From Nocardia acididurans (GTDB lineage Bacteria; Actinomycetota; Actinomycetes; Mycobacteriales; Mycobacteriaceae): DNA of 64,000 bases. The stretch spans positions 682,001-746,000 of the forward strand of contig NZ_JAERRJ010000001.1 of NCBI RefSeq assembly GCF_016741815.1, written 5' to 3'. Made by a program: the position numbers and the translations under genes. The notes under the pieces were generated by a model. The model saw only the letters and a list, made by a program, of their open reading frames with translations. It made no database searches and was not told the origin of the DNA. Shown here piece after piece: positions 1-8,958 of this stretch. How positions within the stretch are numbered: the stretch's first letter is position 1; each line of letters begins with the position of its first letter.

Positions 1-1431
1 GGGCGGGGGCGCGATCACCACGGAGCCGCCCGAAACGTACTGCCGCACAGTGCCATCGGTGAAGAAGGCGGGGGTCGCCGGTCGCTGCACCACCGGGAGG
101 ATGGTCGGCGTGAGCGGCAGCAGGGCCAGGGTCAGTGCCGCGAACCAGCCGAGCGGCCGCCAATCCACCGGCGCGTCCCGCCACCGGTTCGCGGCCCGCT
201 GGGTGGCCACCGCGAGTATCGCCGCGATGGCCGGTATCGCGGCCATGGTGAGCCGGGATTCCAGCACCGTGTTCAGCAGCGGCACGGATTCCAGCCGGTG
301 CCAGGGTAATTCGATGCCGGTGTCGTCCTTGCCGATGACCAGGGTCGAGCCGAGCGACAGCAGGGTGAACACCGCGATCACCGCGGCGGCGGCTCGCACG
401 ACGCGGTCGCGCCACAGGAATGCGACGGTCACGGCGACGAGCAGCAGCAGCGGCCAGCCGAAGTACGCGTTCTCCTCGGTCGGATTGATGGCCACGTTCT
501 GCCCGTGCAGCAGCAGGCCGCCGAGGGATTCGGACGGGAACTGGAACAGCGCCTTCAGATCGTTGCCCATCGGCCCGTGATCGATGGACCGATACGACTG
601 CGGGCCGAAGAACTGCCACCACAGCGGAATCACGGTGAGCGCCATGGTGATCAGCGCCGCGGGCACCAGCGTCCGCAGCGCCGTCCGCACGGCGTGCAGC
701 CCGGCGCGTGGGGACGGCAGGTGGTAGACCAGCGCGAAAAGTCCGAACGCGAGCGCGAAGATCAGCAGTGGTTCCTCGCCGAGTGCGATCTGCGCTGCGA
801 CCAGAAGTCCGAGCCCGAACACGTCGCGCAGTCGTGCGCGCTCCCGCCGGGCGACCCGGATGATCAGCTGCGCGATCACCGGAAGCAGCGCCAGCGCAAC
901 GAAATTCGGGTGCGCGTTGGCGTGCGAGATCATGGCCGGCGCGAACCCGCAGAACAGACCGCCCACGGCCGCAGCCGGTTTCGACTCGACCAGTTCCCGG
1001 GAGAACAGCCGGTACCAGGCGAAGGCGGTGCCGGACAGGCCCAGCGTGAGCACGAGCACGAAGGTGACGGTCGGCCCGAACAGCAGCGTGACCGGCGTGA
1101 GCGGAACGCCCACCCCGAACATGGCGGTATTGGCCATCATGTTCACGCCGTCGGGGAAGTTCTGCAGGTTCGTTCCGAGCGGATTCTCCAGGTGTGCCAC
1201 GCTGTGCGCGGTGACCGCGAAGAACCACTCCCACATGGTCTGGTCCTGGCCGCTCTTGATCAGATACCCGCTGCCGGGGTGCCGCCACTGCCCGGACAGC
1301 ACTGTCACGGCAAGCGCGAGATAGCCGAGGGCGACGACCGTATCGGTGCGCGCGGATCGCAGTCGCGTCGTGAGCCGTTGTCGCCGTGTGCGGCCGGTGT
1401 GCGTGGTCGGCCGATCGAGTACCTCTGCCAT
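1..1431 (-). CDS. GT-C-like polytopic membrane protein (partial, cut by window edge)
   Basis: Reading from ATG at 1431 the frame stays open for 477 codons and leaves the window without a stop, so the C-terminus is missing. The protein has a short basic N-terminus, a first membrane helix around residues 32-48, then a long extracytoplasmic loop with acidic residues (GQDQTMWEWFF), followed by about eight more hydrophobic segments separated by Arg-rich cytoplasmic loops. That layout resembles GT-C polyprenol-dependent glycosyltransferases or YfhO-like membrane proteins. It is the next gene downstream of aftA on the same strand, which suggests an envelope glycan role, but I do not recognise the family with certainty. 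No strong Shine-Dalgarno precedes the ATG. The upstream 180 bp hold DnaA-box-like motifs. Confidence 0.75.
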   Translation of the reverse strand, partial: MAEVLDRPTTHTGRTRRQRLTTRLRSARTDTVVALGYLALAVTVLSGQWRHPGSGYLIKSGQDQTMWEWFFAVTAHSVAHLENPLGTNLQNFPDGVNMMANTAMFGVGVPLTPVTLLFGPTVTFVLVLTLGLSGTAFAWYRLFSRELVESKPAAAVGGLFCGFAPAMISHANAHPNFVALALLPVIAQLIIRVARRERARLRDVFGLGLLVAAQIALGEEPLLIFALAFGLFALVYHLPSPRAGLHAVRTALRTLVPAALITMALTVIPLWWQFFGPQSYRSIDHGPMGNDLKALFQFPSESLGGLLLHGQNVAINPTEENAYFGWPLLLLVAVTVAFLWRDRVVRAAAAVIAVFTLLSLGSTLVIGKDDTGIELPWHRLESVPLLNTVLESRLTMAAIPAIAAILAVATQRAANRWRDAPVDWRPLGWFAALTLALLPLTPTILPVVQRPATPAFFTDGTVRQYVSGGSVVIAPPP

Positions 1432-1483
1432 CGCCCGGCCACGCTAGTGCGCGCGGCTGAGAGCCTGCTGGCAAGTGGATGAG

Positions 1484-1557
1484 TTATCCCGAGCAGGAAG
1501 GGTTATCCACAGAAACGGGCCCGAAATCTGTGGATGAAGGCCCGATTCTGTGCATAA
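1484..1557. promoter_or_regulatory. Cluster of DnaA-box-like 9-mers
   Basis: The gap between aftA and the GT-C-like gene holds TTATCCACA at 1503-1511 (a perfect match to the classical DnaA box), its near-copy TCATCCACA on the other strand at 1529-1537, TTATGCACA on the other strand at 1549-1557, and a weaker TTATCCCGA at 1484-1492. Spacing is 19-26 bp. The cluster lies 50-125 bp upstream of the gene starting at 1431. No dnaA, dnaN or rpmH is nearby, so this is not obviously an origin; DnaA titration or DnaA-dependent control are alternatives. Confidence 0.5.
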
Positions 1558-1611
1558 CCGAGGCTTGTCTCGTTGTCCGCTATAGACATTCGTGACCTGA
1601 GCCACACGATG

Positions 1612-3681
1612 TCAGCGGCGCACCACGACCGTGAACGGCCCGATGTCGGTGATCTGGAAGCGCGGATCCTCGAACAGCGCCTTGGGGAACGCCACCGTGA
1701 ACCGCTTCACGTTCGGATCGTTCGGGTACACGTCCTCGGACAGCCGCAGCGTGTATCGATCGCCCGCGTCCCGGAATACGAACGCGTCGGGAGCACGCCA
1801 CGGGCAACGCTCCAGCGCCGCGATCAACTCCTGCGGCGTCTTCAGCTCCGCCCAGCGTTTGATCTCGGCCGTGCGGCCCGGGAAGTCCGCCAGCGGATTC
1901 GCGTAGTGGGAAGTCAGCGCCTGGAAACCGTAGTACGGGTAGATGGCCAGGAAGCTCGTATCCGCGGTCAGCACAACGCTCTCGTCGCGCGCCCGCCCGG
2001 TCTGCTCCCGCAGCGTCGCGTCGATCTTCGCGTAGTGCGAGACCGCCGAGGGCGGACGCTTGTCCGCGCGCACTCCGTCGCCGTCGGTGTCGGTGTAGGC
2101 GGTGGTGATCTCCGCGTCCAGCACGTGCGGGATCTCCTGGCTGAACGCCACCGCGCCCAGCACCGCGATCGCCGCCACCACCGGCCGCATCCGCGCGGGC
2201 TCGTGCAACACCTGGTAGACCGCGCGCGCACCCTCCACGAATCCGAACGCGCCCGCGGCGGCCAGCAGCGCGTACAGCAGCGGCTCCAGCCGGAACGACA
2301 GCAGCGTGGTGCCCGCGGCGGTCGCGGCCATGGACAGCAGGCACCACAGGTACACGGCCAGCACGCCGACGGTCAGCGCCTGCGCCCGCCGCGAGCTCCC
2401 CACCCGCAGCACCAGCCACACCGTGCCGACCAGGCAGAATCCGCCGATCAGGCTGACCTCGAACATGGGCAGCGGCAGCTCGGACCCCGGCTCGGGCAGA
2501 TAGTGGAACGCGGACCCGCCGCTGAACGAGGCTTTGCCACTGAGGAAGTCGAGCAGGAACGGCGTCCACACCGTGAGGGCCAGCAGCCCGGCGAGCGCGC
2601 CGATCGTGAGGAGCCGCGCCAGAATCGGCCACAGCACCGCCCACCCGCCGGGCACCGGTTCACCGGGCGTACTCGCGTCCCCGACCTGCCCGCCCGCCGT
2701 ACTCCGCGCCGCCGCGTCTCGATGCCGCTGGGTGCGCAGCGCCAGACGGCGTTCCCGCAGCATCAGCGCTCCCGCGATCACCGCCATCAGGCAGACCGAG
2801 AACACGGCCACCACGAAATACAGCGTGTAGAACGCTGCGGCCAGTCCGAGGTAGAGGCCGACGCCGACGGCCGCGCCCCAGCCACCGGCCGTGCGCGCCG
2901 TCGTATCCGGCTGCGTCCCTTCACTTCCCGCGAGCAGCGTCCGCGCCGCCAGCCCGGCGGGCCGGTACAGCGCCCCCCACGCCAGCACCATGACGGGCGC
3001 GAACAGCAGCACCAGCACCGCCCCGTACGCCTCGGGTGCACCGTAGGCCAGCGTCACCGCCGTGGTGGCGGCTGCCACCGGCACCGCCCAATCCGCGCGA
3101 ATAAGCTTGGACCACAACACATAAGCGACAACGGCGGCGACAGCGAGCGCGATGATCGCGTACGGCTTGAACGCCTCCCACCCCGCCATCCCGGTCAGAC
3201 TCGCGAACCGCCCCCCGAACCAGAACCATCCCGCCGGATAGAACGGCGGCAGATCGACGTAGTTCATATCGTGCAGCGCGGCACTGTCGGTGAGCCGCGT
3301 CAGATACTGCGTCCGGAACTCCTGATCCACCGAAAGCCCGAACAGATACAGCTTCGTAGCGGCCAGCGGCATCCCCAACGTCACCGTCACGAACGCCGAA
3401 AGCCCGCCCCAGGACAGCAGTTTCACGGCCCACGGCCACTTCCGCACCCGGATCAGCACGGTCGCGCCGACCAGCATTCCCAGCGCCACCACCTGCCCGA
3501 CGGTGGTCAGCGCCCGCAGCACATTCGACGAATTGAACGCAGGCCACTCCACCGTCGAGAACGCCACCAGCCCAACGCCCGCCACCACCGCCGCGACAAC
3601 CGCACCGGCGACCGCCTCCCCGGCAGCCCCACCGACCTGCCGCCGCAACAGCGTCATCCGGCCGCTAGCCTGTTCGCTCAT
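1612..3681 (-). CDS. aftA: Galactan 5-O-arabinofuranosyltransferase AftA
   Basis: AftA transfers the first arabinofuranosyl residue from decaprenyl-phosphoryl-arabinose (DPA) to the galactan chain on the outer face of the membrane. The product is 689 aa with about eleven hydrophobic helices in the first two thirds and a soluble C-terminal domain. The first large outer loop carries the acidic GT-C type motif around residue 119 (GLSVDQEFRTQYL), and the DMNYVDLPPFYPAGWFW stretch is typical of the family. ATG 3681 has GGAG five bases upstream; a GTG two codons earlier is possible but too close to the Shine-Dalgarno. In M. tuberculosis aftA directly follows dprE2; here vapBC and a small ORF intervene. 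Confidence 0.95.
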   Translation of the reverse strand: MSEQASGRMTLLRRQVGGAAGEAVAGAVVAAVVAGVGLVAFSTVEWPAFNSSNVLRALTTVGQVVALGMLVGATVLIRVRKWPWAVKLLSWGGLSAFVTVTLGMPLAATKLYLFGLSVDQEFRTQYLTRLTDSAALHDMNYVDLPPFYPAGWFWFGGRFASLTGMAGWEAFKPYAIIALAVAAVVAYVLWSKLIRADWAVPVAAATTAVTLAYGAPEAYGAVLVLLFAPVMVLAWGALYRPAGLAARTLLAGSEGTQPDTTARTAGGWGAAVGVGLYLGLAAAFYTLYFVVAVFSVCLMAVIAGALMLRERRLALRTQRHRDAAARSTAGGQVGDASTPGEPVPGGWAVLWPILARLLTIGALAGLLALTVWTPFLLDFLSGKASFSGGSAFHYLPEPGSELPLPMFEVSLIGGFCLVGTVWLVLRVGSSRRAQALTVGVLAVYLWCLLSMAATAAGTTLLSFRLEPLLYALLAAAGAFGFVEGARAVYQVLHEPARMRPVVAAIAVLGAVAFSQEIPHVLDAEITTAYTDTDGDGVRADKRPPSAVSHYAKIDATLREQTGRARDESVVLTADTSFLAIYPYYGFQALTSHYANPLADFPGRTAEIKRWAELKTPQELIAALERCPWRAPDAFVFRDAGDRYTLRLSEDVYPNDPNVKRFTVAFPKALFEDPRFQITDIGPFTVVVRR

Positions 3682-3799
3682 TCGCACTCCGCCTCCGGCT
3701 TCCTGTCCATGGACCGTGCACCGCTGCGAAGCCTAACGAGCCTTCTGGAGAACAGCCGTACCAGCCGTGAGACGACCCCATCACGCGCAGAATGTACAC

Positions 3800-3928
3800 A
3801 TGGAGCGGCAGGAAGACGCGGACAAGGCGCGCCAAGAGTATCTGATCCAGTGCGCGGTTGCCGATGAACCGGATATCGACTCCGAATGGTTGGAAGCTGT
3901 GGCTCTGGCGTTGCTCGACGACCTCTGA
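3800..3928 (+). CDS. Small acidic hypothetical protein (42 aa)
   Basis: An open frame of 42 codons from ATG 3800 to TGA 3926-3928, ending three bases before the stop of convergent vapC. The peptide begins MERQEDADKARQEYL and is strongly acidic, with a likely amphipathic helix and a C-terminal LEAVALALLDDL. No family is recognised and no clear Shine-Dalgarno is visible, so it could be chance or a short regulatory peptide. It fills the only space between aftA and vapC. Confidence 0.35.
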   Translation: MERQEDADKARQEYLIQCAVADEPDIDSEWLEAVALALLDDL

Positions 3929-3931
3929 TGC

Positions 3932-4369
3932 CTATGGAAACGGAGTCGGCGATTCCAACGGTCCATCGTGGACGTTGCGCTGCCGCAGCTCGGTTGCGAG
4001 CCGCGCTGCCGTGACGAAGTCCGAATCGTCGTGCACGACAATGAGACCGTGATATGCGGCTGTCGCGCAGATCTGCAGATCGACAGCGGACAGGCAGCGG
4101 TGGGAGCCGTGCTCGGCGGCGCGGTGCTGAAATCCTGAGATCCACAGACCCGCCGATTTGGGGACCGGGGCATCGCTATAGAGCGCATCGAACATTCCGC
4201 AGAAGGTGGAGTACTCCTTCACATTGCGTGCAGATCGCAAGAACTCGGCTCGCTGTGGATAGCAAGAACGCAGCTCGCCGTCACTTGCTGGAGCTTGCCA
4301 CAGCTCCATAACCGCACGGTCTCTGAGGATGCGCCAGAGCGCAGAGGAATCGAGCAGGTATCCGATCAC
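3932..4369 (-). CDS. vapC: PIN-domain ribonuclease toxin VapC
   Basis: VapC toxins are Mg2+-dependent RNases held inactive by a cognate VapB. The 145-aa product shows the PIN acidic residues: D7 in LLDSSAL, E42 in PQRAEFLRSA, D97 in SAVDLQICATAA, and D115/D117 in VHDDSDF. GTG at 4369 overlaps the vapB stop (GTGA), the usual coupling of the two genes. The tail is Arg-rich with a short proline-containing end. The pair sits between dprE2 and aftA, genes that are adjacent in M. tuberculosis, which suggests insertion of the module into the cell-wall locus. Confidence 0.9.
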   Translation of the reverse strand: MIGYLLDSSALWRILRDRAVMELWQAPASDGELRSCYPQRAEFLRSARNVKEYSTFCGMFDALYSDAPVPKSAGLWISGFQHRAAEHGSHRCLSAVDLQICATAAYHGLIVVHDDSDFVTAARLATELRQRNVHDGPLESPTPFP

Positions 4370-4590
4370 CGCGCTGGTGGCTCCTTCTCTGCCTTGTGAG
4401 CAGCCTCGGCTCCTTCGATATCCCAATCCTGAGCCAGCTTGTAGTAATGCTCGTACGCAGCAGCGCGCGACAATCGCTTGTTGTAGTCGCGCAGCGCGGC
4501 GGCGACTGCCGCCGTTTTGGTTCGGTGCCCGCCTAGCTTGCGTGCTGTTTCCAGCGCGTCGTCGTCGATCTCGATGTGGGTCAGTGACAT
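4366..4590 (-). CDS. vapB: Antitoxin VapB
   Basis: A 74-aa protein with an N-terminal ribbon-helix-helix type segment (MSLTHIEIDDDALETARKLG) and a helical, charged C-terminus that would wrap the VapC active site. ATG 4590 is preceded by AGGAGG six bases upstream, which decides the start over in-frame ATGs further upstream. Its stop overlaps the vapC start. VapB would also bind its own promoter together with VapC; a pair of TGTACAT repeats lies 12-52 bp upstream. Confidence 0.9.
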   Translation of the reverse strand: MSLTHIEIDDDALETARKLGGHRTKTAAVAAALRDYNKRLSRAAAYEHYYKLAQDWDIEGAEAAHKAEKEPPAR

Positions 4591-4601
4591 CACCAGCCTC
4601 C

Positions 4602-4642
4602 TGTACATGAATGGGCGGTTCTGACGCCAATAATTGTACATT
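4602..4642. promoter_or_regulatory. Candidate vapBC operator repeats
   Basis: TGTACAT occurs at 4602-4608 and again at 4635-4641, 33 bp apart, immediately upstream of the vapB Shine-Dalgarno. TGTACA is itself a palindrome. Repeats of this kind are typical VapB-VapC autorepression sites; the function is inferred from position only. Confidence 0.45.
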
Positions 4643-4664
4643 CGGTGTGTGGTTGGGTACGCAA

Positions 4665-4699
4665 AACTGCCGCACCCTCGACGGGAGGGAGCGGCAGTT
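4665..4699 (-). terminator. Terminator downstream of dprE2
   Basis: A perfect 9-bp stem, AACTGCCGC (4665-4673) with GCGGCAGTT (4691-4699), lies 22 bp past the dprE2 stop and is followed by TTTT on the minus strand. It should separate dprE1-dprE2 transcription from vapBC. Confidence 0.7.
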
Positions 4700-4720
4700 A
4701 TCGGTGCGTGTGGCCGGGGG

Positions 4721-5482
4721 CTAGACCGGGAGGCGGCGGAAGATCACGCGGGGGATGTGGCGCAGGATCGCCATCACTACGCGGATCTGGCCGGGGGCCC
4801 AGACGATTTCCTTGCCCTTCTCGGAGGCCGAGACGGCGAGGGTGGCGACGTCCTCCTTGTTGATGGTGAGGCCGTTCTCCTTGGCGTGGGCCGACAGCTT
4901 GGTGCGGACCATGCCGGGGCGGATCACGGTGACGCGCGCGCCGTAGGGGGCGAGCGCCTCGCCGAGGCCGAGGTAGAAGCCGTCCAGGCCGGCCTTGGTG
5001 GAGCCGTAGACGAAGTTGAAGCGGCGGACGCGCTCACCGGCCACCGAGGACATGGCCAGGATGCGGCCGTAGCCCTGGGACTTCATCTTCTCGCCCAGCA
5101 GCACGCCGACGGAAACCGCTGCGGTGTAGTTGATCTGGGCCATCATGACGGCCTTGCGCTGGTCCTGCCAGAAGATCTCGCCGTCCCCGTCGATGCCGAA
5201 GGCGACGATGGCGATGTCGACGTCGCCGCGCGACCACGCCTGGTCGACGACCTTGGGGTGGCTGTCGGTGTCGAGCGCGTCGAAGTCCACGACCTCGACC
5301 TCGGTCGCGCCCGCGGCCTTGGCGGTGGCCACGGCCTCGTCGCGCAGCGGGTCACCCGGCAGGGCGGCCAGCACGACGCGGGCGGGCCCCTTCTTCAGGT
5401 ACTCGGCGACGATCGCCAAGCCGATCTCCGAGGTGCCGCCCAGCAGCAGAATGGATTGCGGGTTTCCTACCGCATTGATCAC
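4721..5482 (-). CDS. dprE2: Decaprenylphosphoryl-2-keto-ribose reductase DprE2
   Basis: DprE2 reduces decaprenylphosphoryl-2-keto-erythro-pentose with NADH, the second step of DPR epimerisation to DPA, the arabinose donor for arabinogalactan. The 253-aa SDR protein has an N-terminal nucleotide motif ([14 protein letters not shown]), the catalytic Ser with YGSTK (Tyr and Lys), and the C-terminal VIFRRLPV end. Length equals the M. tuberculosis protein. GTG 5482 overlaps the dprE1 stop (GTGA), indicating translational coupling and stoichiometric expression with DprE1. Confidence 0.96.
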   Translation of the reverse strand: MINAVGNPQSILLLGGTSEIGLAIVAEYLKKGPARVVLAALPGDPLRDEAVATAKAAGATEVEVVDFDALDTDSHPKVVDQAWSRGDVDIAIVAFGIDGDGEIFWQDQRKAVMMAQINYTAAVSVGVLLGEKMKSQGYGRILAMSSVAGERVRRFNFVYGSTKAGLDGFYLGLGEALAPYGARVTVIRPGMVRTKLSAHAKENGLTINKEDVATLAVSASEKGKEIVWAPGQIRVVMAILRHIPRVIFRRLPV

Positions 5483-6957
5483 TGAAGCTCCAGCCTTCTC
5501 GCCATATCGGACATGAAAACGCCTGTGGGATCGACATTTCGGCGGATCTTGATCCACTCGTCGATCCGGGGGTACATCTTGTGGAAGGTCGCCGCGTCGG
5601 TGCGCGAGTCCTTCGCGGTGTACAGCCGTCCACCGAATTCCAGTACCCGCCGATCGAGGTCCCGAACCAATTCGTTCAGGCCGGGGCGGACCGGGAAGTC
5701 GACGCAGATGTTCCAGCCCTCCATGGGGAAGCTCAGCGGGGCCTGGTTGCCGGGGCCGAAGAACTTCAGCACATTGAGCGCCGAGTACTGCCCGGACTTC
5801 TGGATATCGATGATGATCTTTGTGAATTCGTCCAGCGCCTCGGGCGGCAGCACGAACTGGTACTGCACGAAACCCGCAGGTCCGTACGCCCGATTCCACT
5901 CCGAGACCACGTCGAGCATGTGGTAGAACTGCGTCAAGTTCATGATCTTGCCGGTGTAGTTGCCGCCCAGCGCGTAGTACGCCTCCCCGACCATGCCGAG
6001 GGTGTACTTGTTCGCCGAGATGCTCGGGAAGATCGGCGGCACCGTCAGCAGATTCGGGGCGTCGAACTTGAGCGGGTTGCGGCGCAGCTTCTTCGGCAGC
6101 TCGTCCAGCTTCGCCAGCCGGCCGCGAGATACGTTGGCGCGCCCCAGCTTCGGCGGACCGGAGATGACGTCGAACCAGGTCGAGGAGTACGTGTAGTTCT
6201 CCTCCGAGCCGTCCTTGTGCACGGCGATGGTCTCGTCGAGGGTGTGCGTCTTGATGCCGTCGGAGATGAAGTACGCCGTCTCGGTGGGCGTCATCTCGAT
6301 GGTGGCGCGCAGGATGATGCCGGTCAGGCCGTTGCCGCCGACGGTCGCCCAGAACAGCTTGGCGTTCTTCTTCGGCGTGATGTGCTGCACCTGGCCGTCG
6401 GCGGTGAGCAGGTCGATGGACCGCACATGATTGCCGAACGAGCCCGCGCTGTGATGGTTCTTGCCATGGATATCGGAGCCGATCGCCCCGCCGACGGTGA
6501 CCTGCCGGGTGCCCGGCAGCACCGGAACCCACAGCCCGAACGGTAGCGCCGCCTTCATCAGCTGGTCGAGGCTCACGCCCGCGTCCACGTCGACCAGGCG
6601 GGAATCGCGGTCGATGCGGTGGATGCGGTTCAGCGCCGTCATATCGACGACCAGGCCGCCGGCGTTCTGCGCGTGATCGCCGTAGGAGCGGCCGAGGCCG
6701 CGCGCGATCACGCCGCGACGCAGGTGCGCGGGCTTCGAGTCGTTGTCCTCGGCGACCATGGCGACCGCCTTGGCGATCAGCTCGGGGTCACTGGTGGAGA
6801 GAACTTCGGAAGTGGTGGCTGCGGTACGACCCCACCCGGTGAGCTTGCGGGTCTGCGTCGGCAGCTCGAAGGAGCCGCTCGAAGCTGTGTCCGCGCCCTC
6901 GCCCGCCGGAATCTTCGCGGCGGCGGCCGTGGTGGTGGTCTGAGCTTTCGTGGACAT
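5479..6957 (-). CDS. dprE1: Decaprenylphosphoryl-beta-D-ribose oxidase DprE1
   Basis: FAD-dependent oxidase of the DPR to DPA pathway and the target of benzothiazinones. The protein (492 aa from ATG 6957) has the N-terminal RLTGWGRT-like motif (KLTGWGRT, residues 39-46), the FAD-binding PCMH region ([41 protein letters not shown]), and the substrate domain. Cys418 in NICVDFP corresponds to the benzothiazinone-reactive cysteine (Cys387 in M. tuberculosis), so the target residue is intact. The Thr/Ala-rich N-terminal extension of about 35 residues is longer than in M. tuberculosis, and an ATG at 6978 is also possible. A 92-bp gap separates it from divergent gtrA. Confidence 0.96.
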   Translation of the reverse strand: MSTKAQTTTTAAAAKIPAGEGADTASSGSFELPTQTRKLTGWGRTAATTSEVLSTSDPELIAKAVAMVAEDNDSKPAHLRRGVIARGLGRSYGDHAQNAGGLVVDMTALNRIHRIDRDSRLVDVDAGVSLDQLMKAALPFGLWVPVLPGTRQVTVGGAIGSDIHGKNHHSAGSFGNHVRSIDLLTADGQVQHITPKKNAKLFWATVGGNGLTGIILRATIEMTPTETAYFISDGIKTHTLDETIAVHKDGSEENYTYSSTWFDVISGPPKLGRANVSRGRLAKLDELPKKLRRNPLKFDAPNLLTVPPIFPSISANKYTLGMVGEAYYALGGNYTGKIMNLTQFYHMLDVVSEWNRAYGPAGFVQYQFVLPPEALDEFTKIIIDIQKSGQYSALNVLKFFGPGNQAPLSFPMEGWNICVDFPVRPGLNELVRDLDRRVLEFGGRLYTAKDSRTDAATFHKMYPRIDEWIKIRRNVDPTGVFMSDMARRLELQ

Positions 6958-7049
6958 CGGGATAGAGGCTACAGGCATAACCGGTTCGCGGCTTGTGTCC
7001 TCAGTCCCTGGCATCGCCCCAAGTCGATGTGGCATTACTCTCGTGCGTT

Positions 7050-7517
7050 GTGACCGCCGCGGAACCCCATCTGCCCCTCCCGCCCGAACTGCCCCTGGTG
7101 GACGAGCCGGGCGGAACGGATGTCGACCTCAAGACGCAGATGATCCGCTTCATCCTCACCGGTGGTTTCTCCGCCATCGTCGACCTGGGGCTCTACACCC
7201 TGCTGTTCAAGGTGTTCGGCGTCCCGCTGCCGGTGGCGAAGTCGATCAGCTTCATCGCGGGCACGACGACCGCCTACCTGATCAACCGCCGCTGGACCTT
7301 CCAGGCCGAGCCGAGCCGCAAGCGCTTCATCGCCGTGATCGCCCTGTACGCGGTCACCTTCGCGCTGCAGGTGGGCATCAACCAGATCTGCTACTACGCC
7401 ATCCCGGACGACTGGGCCGAATCCGTGCGCCTGGTGCTGGCTTTCGTTGTGGCGCAGGGCACAGCGACCGTGATCAACTTCATCGTCCAGCGAGCGGTGA
7501 TCTTCAAGATTCACTAG
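7050..7517 (+). CDS. GtrA-family membrane protein (Rv3789-like)
   Basis: A 155-aa protein with four membrane helices in the GtrA/DPMS order, starting at GTG 7050. The core ([55 protein letters not shown]) closely matches what I recall of M. tuberculosis Rv3789, which lies beside dprE1 and was proposed either as a flippase for decaprenyl-phosphoryl-arabinose or as an accessory anchor for arabinogalactan enzymes. Divergent from dprE1. Its stop overlaps by 4 bp the end of the convergent oxidase gene. Confidence 0.9.
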   Translation: MTAAEPHLPLPPELPLVDEPGGTDVDLKTQMIRFILTGGFSAIVDLGLYTLLFKVFGVPLPVAKSISFIAGTTTAYLINRRWTFQAEPSRKRFIAVIALYAVTFALQVGINQICYYAIPDDWAESVRLVLAFVVAQGTATVINFIVQRAVIFKIH

Positions 7518-8134
7518 TGCTCGACGAGGGCGCGCGCCTCCGCCTTGGCGTGGAAGTAGTCGCCGCCCTTGGCGCGGACGTTGTCGGTGCCCCACTGGCG
7601 GGACTCGCGGGCGGCGGGGACCAGGTGGGGGATGTGCTTGCGGCAGTGGATGTACGCCTCTTCGATGTCGACGACGACCCAGCGTTCGGGGTGGCGGCCG
7701 CGCTCGTTCTGCGCGGGGAGGTCGGCCACGCAGCGGCGCATGAGGGCGTCGTCGACGATGCGGGCGGTGCCGTTGATGTGCAGGCCGATGAGATCGCGCA
7801 CGAAGTCGATCATGAGGATGCCGATGTGCGGGTTCTCGAGCATATTGCCGAGGCTCGCCATGACCCCGTTGCCGCGGTATTCGGGGTAGGCGACGGTGCG
7901 GTCGTCGACCACGTGCAGGAAGCCGGGGGTGCCCGCACGGAAACTGGAATCGCATTCGCCGTGTTTGTCGGAGGTCGCGATGAAGGCCATATCCATGCGG
8001 CGGATGAAATCGATCATGTGCTCGTTCAAGCGATCCCGGACCTGATCGTCGTAGAACCGGTTTGCTCGTTCCTCGGTGCTGTACCGCTGCTGGAGTTCCC
8101 GCTCGCCATCGCTGCCGTTTCTGATACCGGGCAT
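7514..8134 (-). CDS. Pyridoxamine 5'-phosphate oxidase-family flavoprotein
   Basis: A 206-aa protein with a split-barrel flavin-binding fold: FIATSDKHGECDSSFRAG, the FLHVVDDRTVAYPEYRGNGV strand pair and NPHIGILMIDF are typical of the PNPOx-like group that binds FMN or F420. The C-terminal part (IHCRKHIPHLVPAARE) is seen in actinobacterial members annotated as general stress or FMN-binding oxidases. ATG 8134 has GAGGGGG six bases upstream. Substrate unknown; it is not the biosynthetic PdxH. Confidence 0.85.
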   Translation of the reverse strand: MPGIRNGSDGERELQQRYSTEERANRFYDDQVRDRLNEHMIDFIRRMDMAFIATSDKHGECDSSFRAGTPGFLHVVDDRTVAYPEYRGNGVMASLGNMLENPHIGILMIDFVRDLIGLHINGTARIVDDALMRRCVADLPAQNERGRHPERWVVVDIEEAYIHCRKHIPHLVPAARESRQWGTDNVRAKGGDYFHAKAEARALVEH

Positions 8135-8273
8135 CGAGCCCCCTCTGGTAGCTGAAAACCGGATGGAACAGGCTGGGCCACGAACTTCGGCCATCCGAAA
8201 TCCTATACGGTTTGGCTATTTTCGTGTGCCGAATGCGGGGATCGGCCCCATAACCGGAAGAATGCTGCGACCC

Positions 8274-8933
8274 TCACCGCGCTTTGCGTGCCAGCAGTCC
8301 GCGATCGAGCACCGTCACCGCGCCGCGGCTCAACCGCACCACGCCCAGCTCCTCCAGTTCGCGCAGCACCTTGTTGGCGGTGGCCCGGGTGGTCCCGGCC
8401 ATGGACGCCAAATCCTCCTGGGTGAGCCGGATTTCGGCGGGTCGCCCGTTCTCGTCGCCGTACACGCGGGCCAGGTGGGTGAGCCTGCGCAGCACCCGCG
8501 TCTCCACCGGCAGGTACAGCGCCTCCAGCACCGAAGCCGACAAACGGCGCACCTGCGCGGCCAGTGAGGTGGTCAGAAACCGTTCCACCTGAGGGTGTTC
8601 CGCGCGCAGGCGCTCCAGCTGGGCGCGGTTCAGGGTGAGCGTGGCCGCGTCGGTGACGGCGACGATGGTGGCGGTGCGCCGGGCGTCGGGGCTCAGCAGC
8701 GCCTGCTCGCCGAACATCTCCCCGGGGCCGAGGATGGTGAGGGTCGCGGTGTGCCCCAGGGGTGTGGTGACCCGCACGATCAGGCGTCCCGCGGTGATCA
8801 GGTGCAGGCAGTCCCCGGGATCACCCTCGTGGCAGACGATGTCGCGGCGGCGGAATCGCCGCGGCGTGCAGGCGGCGATGAACTCCCGCTGCTCGTTCGG
8901 TGAAAGCGCGTCCAGCAGTTCGAATTGCGTCAC
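8274..8933 (-). CDS. Crp/Fnr-family transcription regulator
   Basis: A 219-aa regulator with an N-terminal cyclic-nucleotide-binding domain (residues 5-120) and a C-terminal winged helix (165-215). The phosphate-binding cassette looks intact: FGEQALLSPDARRTATI has the Glu75 and Arg86-Thr87 expected for cAMP binding. The recognition helix (TTRATANKVLRELEEL) keeps the Arg, Thr, Asn and Lys of mycobacterial CRP but lacks the Glu that E. coli CRP uses to read TGTGA, so its DNA target may differ. It is the last gene of a probable three-gene operon, 25 bp after an adenylate cyclase, which makes it the likely sensor of that enzyme's product. Confidence 0.92.
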   Translation of the reverse strand: MTQFELLDALSPNEQREFIAACTPRRFRRRDIVCHEGDPGDCLHLITAGRLIVRVTTPLGHTATLTILGPGEMFGEQALLSPDARRTATIVAVTDAATLTLNRAQLERLRAEHPQVERFLTTSLAAQVRRLSASVLEALYLPVETRVLRRLTHLARVYGDENGRPAEIRLTQEDLASMAGTTRATANKVLRELEELGVVRLSRGAVTVLDRGLLARKAR

Positions 8934-8958
8934 CCCGATACCTCTCCGGTCTCGTGCC

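Noticed and set aside
1484..1557. Chromosomal origin of replication
   Set aside because: Although DnaA-box-like motifs are present, there is no dnaA, dnaN, rpmH or AT-rich unwinding region.
1573..3867. 764-codon open frame on the plus strand over aftA
   Set aside because: Arg/Gln/His-rich translation with no domain; a frame shadow of the well-recognised aftA on the other strand, as expected at high GC.
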